Source of the DNA: an uncultured Caulobacteraceae bacterium
Lineage (GTDB): Bacteria; Pseudomonadota; Alphaproteobacteria; Caulobacterales; Caulobacteraceae
DNA length: 21,098 nt
Direction: 5' to 3'
Assembly (NCBI GenBank): GCA_937910255.1
Contig: CALEOQ010000578.1
Span: forward strand, 1-21,098
This document shows, piece after piece, positions 15,872 through 21,098 of the stretch. The position numbers and the translations under genes were made by a program. Numbering within the stretch: position 1 is the first letter of the stretch; each line of letters begins with the position of its first letter. Below the pieces are notes generated by a model that was not told the origin of the DNA, searched no databases, and saw only the letters and a program-made list of their open reading frames with translations.

Positions 15872-16843
15872 ATGACCCGCACCGCGACCTCGCCCTTCGC
15901 CACCCACCGCGGCGCAGCGCCGCCCGGACGTTTCGTGGATCCGGCGATCACGGCGGATGGCTCGGTGCGCGCCACAGTGCCCCTGACCACCCTGGAAACC
16001 CTCTGGTTCAACACCGGCACGCTCTGCAACATCGCCTGCGCAAACTGCTACATCGAGAGCTCGCCCACCAACGACGCCCTGGCCTACCTGCGGGCGGACG
16101 ACGTGGCGCGGTATCTGGGCGAGATCGCGCGCACAGGGCTGGCGACCCGGGAGATCGGCTTCACCGGCGGCGAGCCGTTCATGAACCCCGATATCCTGGT
16201 CATGCTGGAACAGGCCCTGGCCGGCGGCTTCCAGGTGCTGGTCCTGACCAACGCCATGCGGCCGATGACCCGCTGGGGCCAGCGGCTGGGCGACCTCGCC
16301 GGCGCCTATCGCGACCAGCTGACCTTCCGCGTCAGCCTGGATCACCACACCCAGGCTCTGCACGACGCTGAGCGCGGTCAGGGTTCCTGGGACAAGGCCT
16401 GGGAGGGGCTGGACTGGCTGCGAGGCCAGGGGCTTCGTACCGCCATCGCCGGCCGGCGGCTGATCGACGAGCCGGAATCCGTGGCCCGCAGCGCCTATGG
16501 CGCGCTGTTCGCCGCCCGGGGCCTGGACGTGGCGGCGGGCGACCCTCGCGCCTTGGTGATGTTTCCGGAGATGGAGGCGGACGCTGAAGTTCCAGAAATC
16601 ACCGAGGCTTGCTGGGGAATTCTCAACCGGAGCCCAGGCGAGATGATGTGCGCCACCAGCCGCATGGTGGTGCGTCGCAAGGGCGCGACCCACGCGGCCG
16701 TCGTCGCCTGCACGCTCACGCCCTATGACCCGCAGTTCGAGCTGGGTGAAAACCTGGACCAGGCCTCCGTCAGCGTGCCCCTCAACCATCCCTTCTGCGC
16801 GCAGTTCTGCGTGCTGGGCGGGGCGAGCTGCAGCGCCGGATGA
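15872..16843 (+). CDS. Radical SAM enzyme with Cys-rich C-terminus, function unknown
   Basis: A 323-residue radical SAM protein. The cluster motif CNIACANC places Cys52, Cys56 and Cys59 (CxxxCxxC) around the SAM-binding [4Fe-4S] cluster; GFTGGEPF (96-103) is the SAM-contact motif. The second half has six more cysteines (247, 260, 280, 309, 313, 320), the last three in a tail resembling PFCAQFCVLGGASC, enough for one or two auxiliary clusters of SPASM/twitch type. It lacks the CxxxCHHCH-like signature I associate with the arsenosugar enzyme ArsS. The ATG at 15872 has AGGAG four bases upstream. Its stop overlaps the next gene's start (ATGA), which ties it to two glycosyltransferase-fold proteins. 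The substrate is unknown; a 5'-deoxyadenosyl transfer or peptide modification are both possible. Confidence 0.92.
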   Translation: MTRTATSPFATHRGAAPPGRFVDPAITADGSVRATVPLTTLETLWFNTGTLCNIACANCYIESSPTNDALAYLRADDVARYLGEIARTGLATREIGFTGGEPFMNPDILVMLEQALAGGFQVLVLTNAMRPMTRWGQRLGDLAGAYRDQLTFRVSLDHHTQALHDAERGQGSWDKAWEGLDWLRGQGLRTAIAGRRLIDEPESVARSAYGALFAARGLDVAAGDPRALVMFPEMEADAEVPEITEACWGILNRSPGEMMCATSRMVVRRKGATHAAVVACTLTPYDPQFELGENLDQASVSVPLNHPFCAQFCVLGGASCSAG

Positions 16844-17520
16844 GCGACCTGACCGACCTTGCGGTCGTCATCCCGACCTTGAACGCGGCTCCGCATCTGG
16901 CGATGACCCTGGCCGCCCTGCCGCGGGTCGCACACGTGATCGTCGTCGACGGGGGCTCCACCGACGACACGGCGCAGATTGCGGCGGCCCACGGCGCGCA
17001 CCTTGTGAGCGCGCCACCGGGCCGAGGCCGGCAACTCGCGGCCGGCGCCGCGACGGCCGCCTCCCCCTGGCTGTTGTTCCTGCATGCCGACACTCAGCTC
17101 GATGCGGCGGCCTGGGCGGCGGCGCGGCGGCACCTCGCCGAGCCAGCCGGCCCTGATCGCGCGGGCGTTTTCCACCTGCGGCTGGATGATCCCGCCTGGC
17201 CGGCGCGGCTTCTGGAGATTGGGGTGAAGCTGCGGGTCGCCGCGCTGGCCCTGCCCTATGGCGACCAGGGCCTGCTGATCTCGCGCCGGCTCTATGACGC
17301 GGTCGGCGGCTTTGCGCCCCTGCCGCTGATGGAGGACGTCGACCTGGTGCGGCGTCTCGGCCGCGGCCGACTGACATCCCTCAGGGGGACGGCGACCACC
17401 TCGGCCGAGCGTTGGCGCAGGCGGGGCTGGCTGCGCCAGACCCTCACCAACCTGCGCTGCCTGAGCCTGTACCTGGCGGGCGTCGCCCCCGAACGGATCG
17501 CCAGGATCTATGGCCGCTGA
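16840..17520 (+). CDS. Family 2 glycosyltransferase of the rSAM/selenodomain-associated type (TIGR04283-like)
   Basis: A 226-residue GT-A fold glycosyltransferase, the short single-domain form. VVIPTLNA at 9-16 and VVDGGSTDDT at 35-44 bind the nucleotide sugar; LHADTQLD at 81-88 supplies the metal-binding DxD-like position; GDQGLLISR and LMEDVDLVRRLG carry the acceptor-site and catalytic-base region. Length and motifs fit the 'transferase 2, rSAM/selenodomain-associated' family by my recollection of TIGR04283. It starts within the radical SAM stop codon and ends 11 bases inside the next gene, so the three are almost certainly one operon. Sugar donor and acceptor are unknown. Confidence 0.9.
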   Translation: MSDLTDLAVVIPTLNAAPHLAMTLAALPRVAHVIVVDGGSTDDTAQIAAAHGAHLVSAPPGRGRQLAAGAATAASPWLLFLHADTQLDAAAWAAARRHLAEPAGPDRAGVFHLRLDDPAWPARLLEIGVKLRVAALALPYGDQGLLISRRLYDAVGGFAPLPLMEDVDLVRRLGRGRLTSLRGTATTSAERWRRRGWLRQTLTNLRCLSLYLAGVAPERIARIYGR

Positions 17521-18112
17521 CCGCCTTCGGCGCCATCTGGTGATCTTCGCCCGCCAGCCCCGCTACGGCGTGGGCAAGCGGCGGCTGGCCCATGATGTGG
17601 GAAACCTAACGGCCCTGAGATTTTCCCGCAGCGCCCTGGCCGAACTGGTCCGCCGACTCGGCCGCGACCCGCGCTGGACGCTTTGGCTGGCCGTCACCCC
17701 AGATCACCCCACCGCCTGGGTCAGGCAAGGCCGTCCCATAGGTCAGGGCAAGGGCGATCTGGGCGAGCGTCTGACCCACGTCACCCGCGCGCTTCCGCCA
17801 GGTCCCGTCGTGATCCTCGGGGCCGATACGCCAGGCGTCAGCCGCACCGACGTGGCCAAGGCCTTCCGCCAGCTGGGACGCCACGCCGCGGTGCTGGGGC
17901 CTGCCCGCGACGGCGGCTACTGGCTGATCGGCCTGCGCCGGGCGCCCCGCGATCCCCTGCCGTTCGCCGGCATCCGCTGGTCGACCGAGCACACCCTGGC
18001 CGACACGCTGGCGAGCCTTGCGGGTCACCGGGTCGCCCAGCTTCAGATGCGCGAGGACGTGGACGATGGCGCGGCCCTAGGCCGGGCGCTCAGGCGCCGG
18101 CGACTGGTCTGA
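17510..18112 (+). CDS. DUF2064/TIGR04282-like glycosyltransferase or nucleotidyltransferase
   Basis: A 200-residue GT-A fold protein of the 'transferase 1, rSAM/selenodomain-associated' group, overlapping DUF2064. VIFARQPRYGVGKRRLA at 11-27 resembles the phosphate-binding start of nucleotidyltransferases such as CofC and MobA. QGKGDLGERL at 79-88, LGADTPG at 103-109, LGPARDGGYWLIGL at 129-142 and WSTEHTL at 157-163 are the conserved family blocks. It could activate a sugar phosphate as a nucleotide sugar or transfer a sugar; the family is not well characterised. The ATG lies inside the preceding glycosyltransferase gene. Its 3' end overlaps the convergent mtnP gene by 23 bases. Confidence 0.88.
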   Translation: MAADRLRRHLVIFARQPRYGVGKRRLAHDVGNLTALRFSRSALAELVRRLGRDPRWTLWLAVTPDHPTAWVRQGRPIGQGKGDLGERLTHVTRALPPGPVVILGADTPGVSRTDVAKAFRQLGRHAAVLGPARDGGYWLIGLRRAPRDPLPFAGIRWSTEHTLADTLASLAGHRVAQLQMREDVDDGAALGRALRRRRLV

Positions 18113-18971
18113 ACTTGCGCGGACAGATCGCCGCCAGCTTTTCGACCTGCTCGGGCGCCCACAGGGCCGGGTCGGTGATGACCGCCTGATCGAGCCCGGT
18201 GTCGATGGGCGACGGCGCCCTGGCCTCCGGCAGGCCCAGGGCCAGGGCCGCGATCATCTGGCGGGCGGTGTCGGCGTTGCTGAGCAGCACCTCCAGCACA
18301 TTGGTCACCTCCACATGGGCGGTGGCTTCACGCCAGCAGTCATAGTCAGTGACCATGCCGACATTGGCGTAGGGCAGCTCGGCCTCCCGCGCCAGACGGG
18401 CCTCCGGCATGGCGGTCATGCCGATCACCGAACACCCCCAGCTGCGATAGAGGTAGCTTTCAGCGCGGGTCGAAAACTGCGGGCCCTCCATGGCCAGATA
18501 GGTGCCGCCTTCGACGGTGGGCGCCCCGGCCGCCCGCGCCGCCGCCGCCGCCGCCGCCGACAGCCGCGGGCACACGGGATCGGCCATGGAGACGTGGGCC
18601 ACCAGACCTGAGCCAAAGAACGAGGCCGGGCGCGATACGGTGCGGTCGATATACTGATCCACCACCACGAAGGTCCCCGGCGGCAGGTCTTCGCGCAGGG
18701 AGCCCACGGCCGAGACCGACAGCACGTCGGTGCAGCCGGCCCGCTTGAGCACGTCGATATTGGCCCGGGCGTTCAACTCGCCTGGCGGAATGCGATGGCC
18801 GCGGCCGTGGCGCGGCAGAAAGACCAGCCGCACGCCCTCCAGCTCGCCGGCGATCAGCGCGTCGGAAGGCTCCCCCCAAGGGGACTGGATGCTCAGGCGC
18901 TGGCGGTTGCGCAGGCCGTCGAGCTCATAGAGCCCCGACCCGCCGATCACGCCCAAGGTCCATTGTTTCAT
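18090..18971 (-). CDS. mtnP: S-methyl-5'-thioadenosine phosphorylase
   Basis: MtnP phosphorolyses 5'-methylthioadenosine to adenine and 5-methylthioribose-1-phosphate; relatives also use 5'-deoxyadenosine. The 293-residue protein has the phosphate-binding GGSG at 10-13, RHGRGH at 54-59 (usual PRHGRGH), AMEGPQFSTRAES at 160-172 and TDYDCW at 208-213. The Asp pair in that last motif marks the adenine-specific MTA phosphorylase branch and separates it from purine nucleoside phosphorylase. Residues 139-147 are an alanine run encoded by a GCC repeat, in a surface region by family logic. The ATG is at 18971-18969. It converges on the glycosyltransferase operon with a 23-base overlap. It could serve general MTA salvage or depurinate a product made by the neighbouring radical SAM enzyme. 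Confidence 0.95.
   Translation of the reverse strand: MKQWTLGVIGGSGLYELDGLRNRQRLSIQSPWGEPSDALIAGELEGVRLVFLPRHGRGHRIPPGELNARANIDVLKRAGCTDVLSVSAVGSLREDLPPGTFVVVDQYIDRTVSRPASFFGSGLVAHVSMADPVCPRLSAAAAAAARAAGAPTVEGGTYLAMEGPQFSTRAESYLYRSWGCSVIGMTAMPEARLAREAELPYANVGMVTDYDCWREATAHVEVTNVLEVLLSNADTARQMIAALALGLPEARAPSPIDTGLDQAVITDPALWAPEQVEKLAAICPRKFRPVAGA
18538..18558. repeat. GCC trinucleotide repeat (7 units) inside mtnP
   Basis: Seven uninterrupted GCC units on the plus strand encode part of an alanine run in MtnP on the minus strand. Length changes by slippage would keep the frame. Confidence 0.85.
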
Positions 18972-18994
18972 CGCCGTTCCCCGATCATGCTGGT

Positions 18995-19011
18995 CCTTGG
19001 CCTAGCCAAGG
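18995..19011. promoter_or_regulatory. Palindrome upstream of mtnP, possible operator or leader hairpin
   Basis: CCTTGGC (18995-19001) and GCCAAGG (19005-19011) form a perfect 7-bp dyad with a 3-base centre, 23 bases before the mtnP start codon. A related pair, CCAAGCT (19075-19081) and AGCTTGG (19096-19102), lies just upstream of ctaG in the same divergent gap (18972-19122). They could bind a regulator of either gene; no known consensus was matched. Confidence 0.35.
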
Positions 19012-19112
19012 CGGCGGCCCCTGTCGACTGCGCTTGATTTCGCCGAACGCCCTTCTCTTCGGAACGGACTGCCGCCAAGCTTGTTGTCCTTGGTCAGCTT
19101 GGATTCTCGCTT

Positions 19113-19118
19113 AGGAGG
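19113..19118 (+). promoter_or_regulatory. Consensus ribosome-binding site deciding the ctaG start
   Basis: AGGAGG at 19113-19118, four bases before the GTG at 19123, is the strongest Shine-Dalgarno in the window and rules out the upstream TTG codons as starts. Confidence 0.85.
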
Positions 19119-19122
19119 GGGC

Positions 19123-19890
19123 GTGGACGAGACAGCACAAACCAACCTGGCGAACGTGGCCTATTGCGGTCCCCCGCCCGCGCCTGCAGGCCTGTGGTCC
19201 GACTGGAATCTGGACCCCGTTGTCCTGGCGGCCCTGGCCCTCGGCGCCATCTGTTACTTCCGTTGGGCCGCGCCGCGTCGCGGGCCGCGGGCGGCCTTTG
19301 TCGGTGCGACGGCTGTGCTCGCCGTCGCGTTCGTCTCCCCCCTCTGCGCGCTGAGCACATCCCTGTTTTCGGCGCGCATCGCCCATCACATGCTGATGGT
19401 CGCCGTCGCCGCGCCGCTATTGGCCGTGGCTTTACCACGCAAGCTGCCGGGCGCCTGGCTCACGGGCGCGGGGCTCGCGCACATGGTCATCCTCTGGGTC
19501 TGGCATGCGCCGCTGGCCTATGGCTGGGCCCTGGAGACGACCGCGACCTACTGGCTCATGGAGCTAAGCCTGCTGGCCAGCGCCACGTTCTTCTGGAGCA
19601 CGGTCTGGGCCCGCCAGGCCGAGCCGCCCGCCGTCATCGTCGCCCTGATCCTGACCATGGCGCAGATGGGCCTGCTGGCCGCCCTGATCACCTTCGCCCA
19701 GGCGCCGCTCTACGCGCCCCACGTCCTGACCACCCAGGCCTGGGGTCTGAGCCCGCTGGAGGACCAGCAACTGGCTGGCCTGATCATGTGGGCGCCGGGC
19801 GCCCTGCCCTATTTCGCCGCTGTCCTTTGGCTTGCGGCGCGTTGGCTGCGTCGCCTGGAGAGAGATGAGGCCCCGGCTTGGCCTGGCTGA
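19123..19890 (+). CDS. ctaG: Cytochrome c oxidase assembly protein, caa3-type CtaG family
   Basis: A 255-residue polytopic membrane protein of the caa3_CtaG family (PF09678 by recollection), needed for assembling the copper centre of some heme-copper oxidases. This is the Bacillus-type CtaG and not the Cox11 protein of the same name. HHMLMVAVAAPLL at 88-100 with its His pair, VWHAPLAYGWALE at 126-138 and SPLEDQQLAGLIMWAPG near 220-236 are family hallmarks, and about seven helices are evident. The GTG at 19123 is chosen because a perfect AGGAGG lies four bases upstream (19113-19118); an in-frame TTG at 19081 would precede that site. It overlaps the next gene by 13 bases, and an oxidase subunit II gene follows downstream, so it fits an oxidase biogenesis locus. 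Confidence 0.92.
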   Translation: MDETAQTNLANVAYCGPPPAPAGLWSDWNLDPVVLAALALGAICYFRWAAPRRGPRAAFVGATAVLAVAFVSPLCALSTSLFSARIAHHMLMVAVAAPLLAVALPRKLPGAWLTGAGLAHMVILWVWHAPLAYGWALETTATYWLMELSLLASATFFWSTVWARQAEPPAVIVALILTMAQMGLLAALITFAQAPLYAPHVLTTQAWGLSPLEDQQLAGLIMWAPGALPYFAAVLWLAARWLRRLERDEAPAWPG

Positions 19891-20369
19891 AATTCCTGCA
19901 CATCTCGGCGCTGCTGGTCTGGGCTGCGGGCCTGGTCTACCTGCCTGGGCTGCTTCTAGCCCACCGCGGTGTGACCAATAGCGAGGACTTCATCCGCATC
20001 CGTAACGCCAGCCGGTTCAGCTACAACGCCATCGCCTCGCCGGCCGCCGTCATCGCCATCGGGGCCGGTACGGCGCTGCTGCTCCTGGCGCCGGGCGTGC
20101 TGCAAGGCTGGATGTTCCTGAAGCTGGCGCTGGTGGGCCTGCTGGTGATGGCCCACGTGCAGTATGGGTTCGTGCTGTCTGCGCTGTCGAAACGCGGCAG
20201 CCGGCCGCCGCGCCTCCGACTGCTCGCCGTCTGGGCGGCCGTGTTCGTCGCGATCCTGGGCATTCTCTGGCTGGTGCTCGAAAAGCCCTTCCTGGGCGTC
20301 AGCGCCCTGCCGGCCTGGCTGCTGGAGCCCGGCGGCCTTCAGTCGCTGCTTTCGGACACGCCGATCTGA
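19878..20369 (+). CDS. CopD/HemJ-like membrane protein
   Basis: A 163-residue protein with four membrane helices, beginning WLKFLHISALLVWAAGLVYLP. His8 and the Lys82 in FLKLALVGLLV occupy the positions of the conserved His and Lys of HemJ, the b-heme protoporphyrinogen oxidase (UPF0093); annotation systems often call such proteins CopD family. The start is TTG at 19878, with GAGG seven bases upstream and no better in-frame start; it lies inside the end of ctaG (13-base overlap), so translation is coupled. Its location among oxidase genes suggests copper or heme delivery to the oxidase. HemJ proper is usually shorter at about 140-150 residues. The 3' end overlaps the convergent DUF2231 gene by 31 bases. 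Confidence 0.85.
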   Translation: MAWLKFLHISALLVWAAGLVYLPGLLLAHRGVTNSEDFIRIRNASRFSYNAIASPAAVIAIGAGTALLLLAPGVLQGWMFLKLALVGLLVMAHVQYGFVLSALSKRGSRPPRLRLLAVWAAVFVAILGILWLVLEKPFLGVSALPAWLLEPGGLQSLLSDTPI

Positions 20370-20845
20370 TGCTCGAACACCAGCTTTCCGCCGTGCCAGC
20401 CGGCCAGACCGACGAACACCAGGCCCAGACCCGACAGGAACAGGCCCCAGGGCAGCACCGCCGCCTCGCGATCAAACAGGCGCAGGCCCCAGTTGGCGGC
20501 GATGACGCTCAGCAGCATCATGGCCGCGACCGCATGGCTCCAGGGCTCGGCGCTGCGCCGGATGCCCCGCGAGACCAACAGTTCGGCCGTGCCGCTGAGG
20601 GCGGCTGTCGCGCCCATGGCGAACCCCCAGCCGCTCGTCCAGAGGCCGACCCGGGCGAAGAAGGGATCGGCCGACCACCAGTAGAAGAGATCGGCGCCAA
20701 GGGTGGCGCAGACCAACGCGATCGGAAAGGTCACCAGCATGACGTGGATCGGGTGGCCGGCGAGCTGGATGCTCGACTGCACGCGGTCCTCAAATGGATC
20801 TCGCGATCGATCCTGCTTCAAGCTGGCCTCCTCCGTCGTCCCCAT
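20339..20845 (-). CDS. DUF2231 membrane protein
   Basis: A 168-residue membrane protein with GHPIHVMLVTFPIA at residues 30-43, the conserved N-terminal signature of DUF2231 (PF09990 by recollection), whose His residues may bind heme or metal. Four helices follow, at about 34-52, 66-90, 103-118 and 128-147. DUF2231 proteins often accompany cytochrome oxidase and other respiratory genes, as here. The ATG at 20845-20843 is preferred. The frame remains open upstream into adapter sequence, giving a false N-terminus beginning MLFRS at 21031 that is not biological. It is divergent from the subunit II gene with only 12 bases between the proposed start codons, so the two 5' ends must share or overlap their control regions. 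Confidence 0.87.
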   Translation of the reverse strand: MGTTEEASLKQDRSRDPFEDRVQSSIQLAGHPIHVMLVTFPIALVCATLGADLFYWWSADPFFARVGLWTSGWGFAMGATAALSGTAELLVSRGIRRSAEPWSHAVAAMMLLSVIAANWGLRLFDREAAVLPWGLFLSGLGLVFVGLAGWHGGKLVFEHQIGVSESSD

Positions 20846-20850
20846 AGGAG
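20846..20850 (+). promoter_or_regulatory. Ribosome-binding site for a CTG-started coxB
   Basis: AGGAG lies seven bases upstream of CTG 20858-20860. It directly abuts the DUF2231 start codon on the other strand. Confidence 0.5.
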
Positions 20851-20857
20851 CCGAACG

Positions 20858-21016
20858 CTGCGGCCCTGCCAAGGGTTCGGCCTGACAGTCACGCTTTTGC
20901 TGGCCGGCTGCGACACGCCGTTGTCCACCCTGGCGCCGGCCGGCGACTCTGCGACCGCGATCGCCGTCCTCTGGTGGGTGATGCTGGCCGGGGCGACGAT
21001 CCTCTTTGTCGGCGTG
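20858..21016 (+). CDS. coxB: Cytochrome c oxidase subunit II, lipoprotein type, N-terminal fragment
   Basis: Fifty-three codons are present before the true sequence end at 21016. The product has a lipoprotein signal (GLTVTLLLAGC, acylated Cys at residue 18), then STLAPAGDSATAIAVLWW and a membrane helix beginning VMLAGATILF. This 'Leu-x-Pro-Ala-Gly...Ala...Leu-Trp' stretch is characteristic of the lipoprotein-type subunit II of heme-copper oxidases, whose CuA domain would follow. No ATG, GTG or TTG lies in frame at a sensible place; CTG 20858 has AGGAG seven bases upstream and is the best start, unless a sequence error near the contig end hides another. The context of CtaG, a CopD-like protein and DUF2231 supports the assignment. 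Confidence 0.75.
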
Positions 21017-21098
21017 AGATCGGAAGAGCACACCTCTGAACTCCAGTCACGTCGTAACCTCGTATGCCGTCTTCTGGTTGAAAAAAAAAAGTACTCCC
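21017..21098 (+). other. Illumina adapter read-through, not genomic
   Basis: Bases 21017-21050 match the standard TruSeq read-1 3' adapter (starting AGATCGGAAGAGCACAC) with one mismatch. A six-base index-like stretch follows (GTCGTA, 21051-21056), then the flow-cell end ACCTCGTATGCCGTCTTC (21057-21074) and GGTTG with mismatches, then ten A residues (21081-21090) and eight further bases. Proteins beginning MCSSDL or MLFRS read from the other strand are the familiar by-products of this adapter. Confidence 0.98.

Noticed and set aside
15395..16789. Minus-strand open frame of 464 codons opposite the radical SAM gene
   Set aside because: It is antisense to the CxxxCxxC radical SAM gene and runs into the DUF1499 gene in another frame.
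15872..16843. ArsS (arsenosugar radical SAM enzyme) assignment
   Set aside because: Cluster motif and C-terminus differ from what I know of ArsS, and no arsenic methyltransferase or ars operon is present in the window.
1..21016. tRNA, rRNA, CRISPR, insertion sequence or integration site
   Set aside because: Read through on both strands without finding cloverleaf-like genes, regular spaced repeats, transposase motifs or terminal inverted repeats; scanning by eye could miss a divergent small RNA.
20339..21031. Extended 230-residue form of the DUF2231 protein
   Set aside because: Its first residues come from the sequencing adapter and the next stretch is antisense to coxB; the DUF2231 homology begins only after the ATG at 20845.
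20818..21033. 71-codon frame starting MCSSDL
   Set aside because: It is translated from the adapter and antisense to coxB.

Overview
The window reads as one end of a GC-rich contig from an alphaproteobacterium, probably of the Caulobacter/Phenylobacterium type. That placement is inferred from base composition, the style of the predicted proteins, the yfgM-bamB-der order, a large TonB-dependent receptor and a DUF6249/ECF-sigma pair. No rRNA, tRNA, CRISPR array, insertion sequence or phage gene was seen. The last 82 bases (21017-21098) are not genomic: they are Illumina adapter read-through ending in a poly-A run, so the biological sequence stops at 21016.

Region 1 (1-5538, all minus strand) is housekeeping. 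A YfgM-like TPR protein, a BamB-like lipoprotein and the GTPase Der (cut by the window start) serve outer-membrane assembly and ribosome biogenesis. A second run holds a DUF6249 membrane protein, an ECF sigma factor, a small two-helix membrane protein and panB (pantothenate synthesis).

Region 2 (5972-11529) looks like an uptake and degradation module: an exported M20/AbgB-like amidohydrolase ending in two hairpins, an Lrp/AsnC regulator and a 939-residue TonB-dependent receptor. The 530-base regulator-receptor gap carries what looks like the first codons of an SRAP (YedK/HMCES-type) gene, possibly a gene remnant.

Region 3 (11674-18971) is the most interesting. It holds a TVP38/TMEM64 membrane protein overlapping a MerA/lipoamide-dehydrogenase-like flavoenzyme; a SelD-N-terminus-type flavoprotein with a DUF1499 membrane protein; a radical SAM enzyme overlapping two glycosyltransferase-fold proteins of the 'rSAM/selenodomain-associated' families; and 5'-methylthioadenosine phosphorylase. 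The genes are tightly packed and even the converging ones overlap at their 3' ends. Together they could form an undescribed pathway in which a radical SAM product, perhaps adenosylated, is depurinated and built into a sugar-containing metabolite or lipid. This is a hypothesis from gene content and family associations.

Region 4 (19123-21016) is cytochrome oxidase related: CtaG, a CopD/HemJ-like membrane protein, a DUF2231 membrane protein, and the first 53 codons of a lipoprotein-type cytochrome c oxidase subunit II running off the true contig end.
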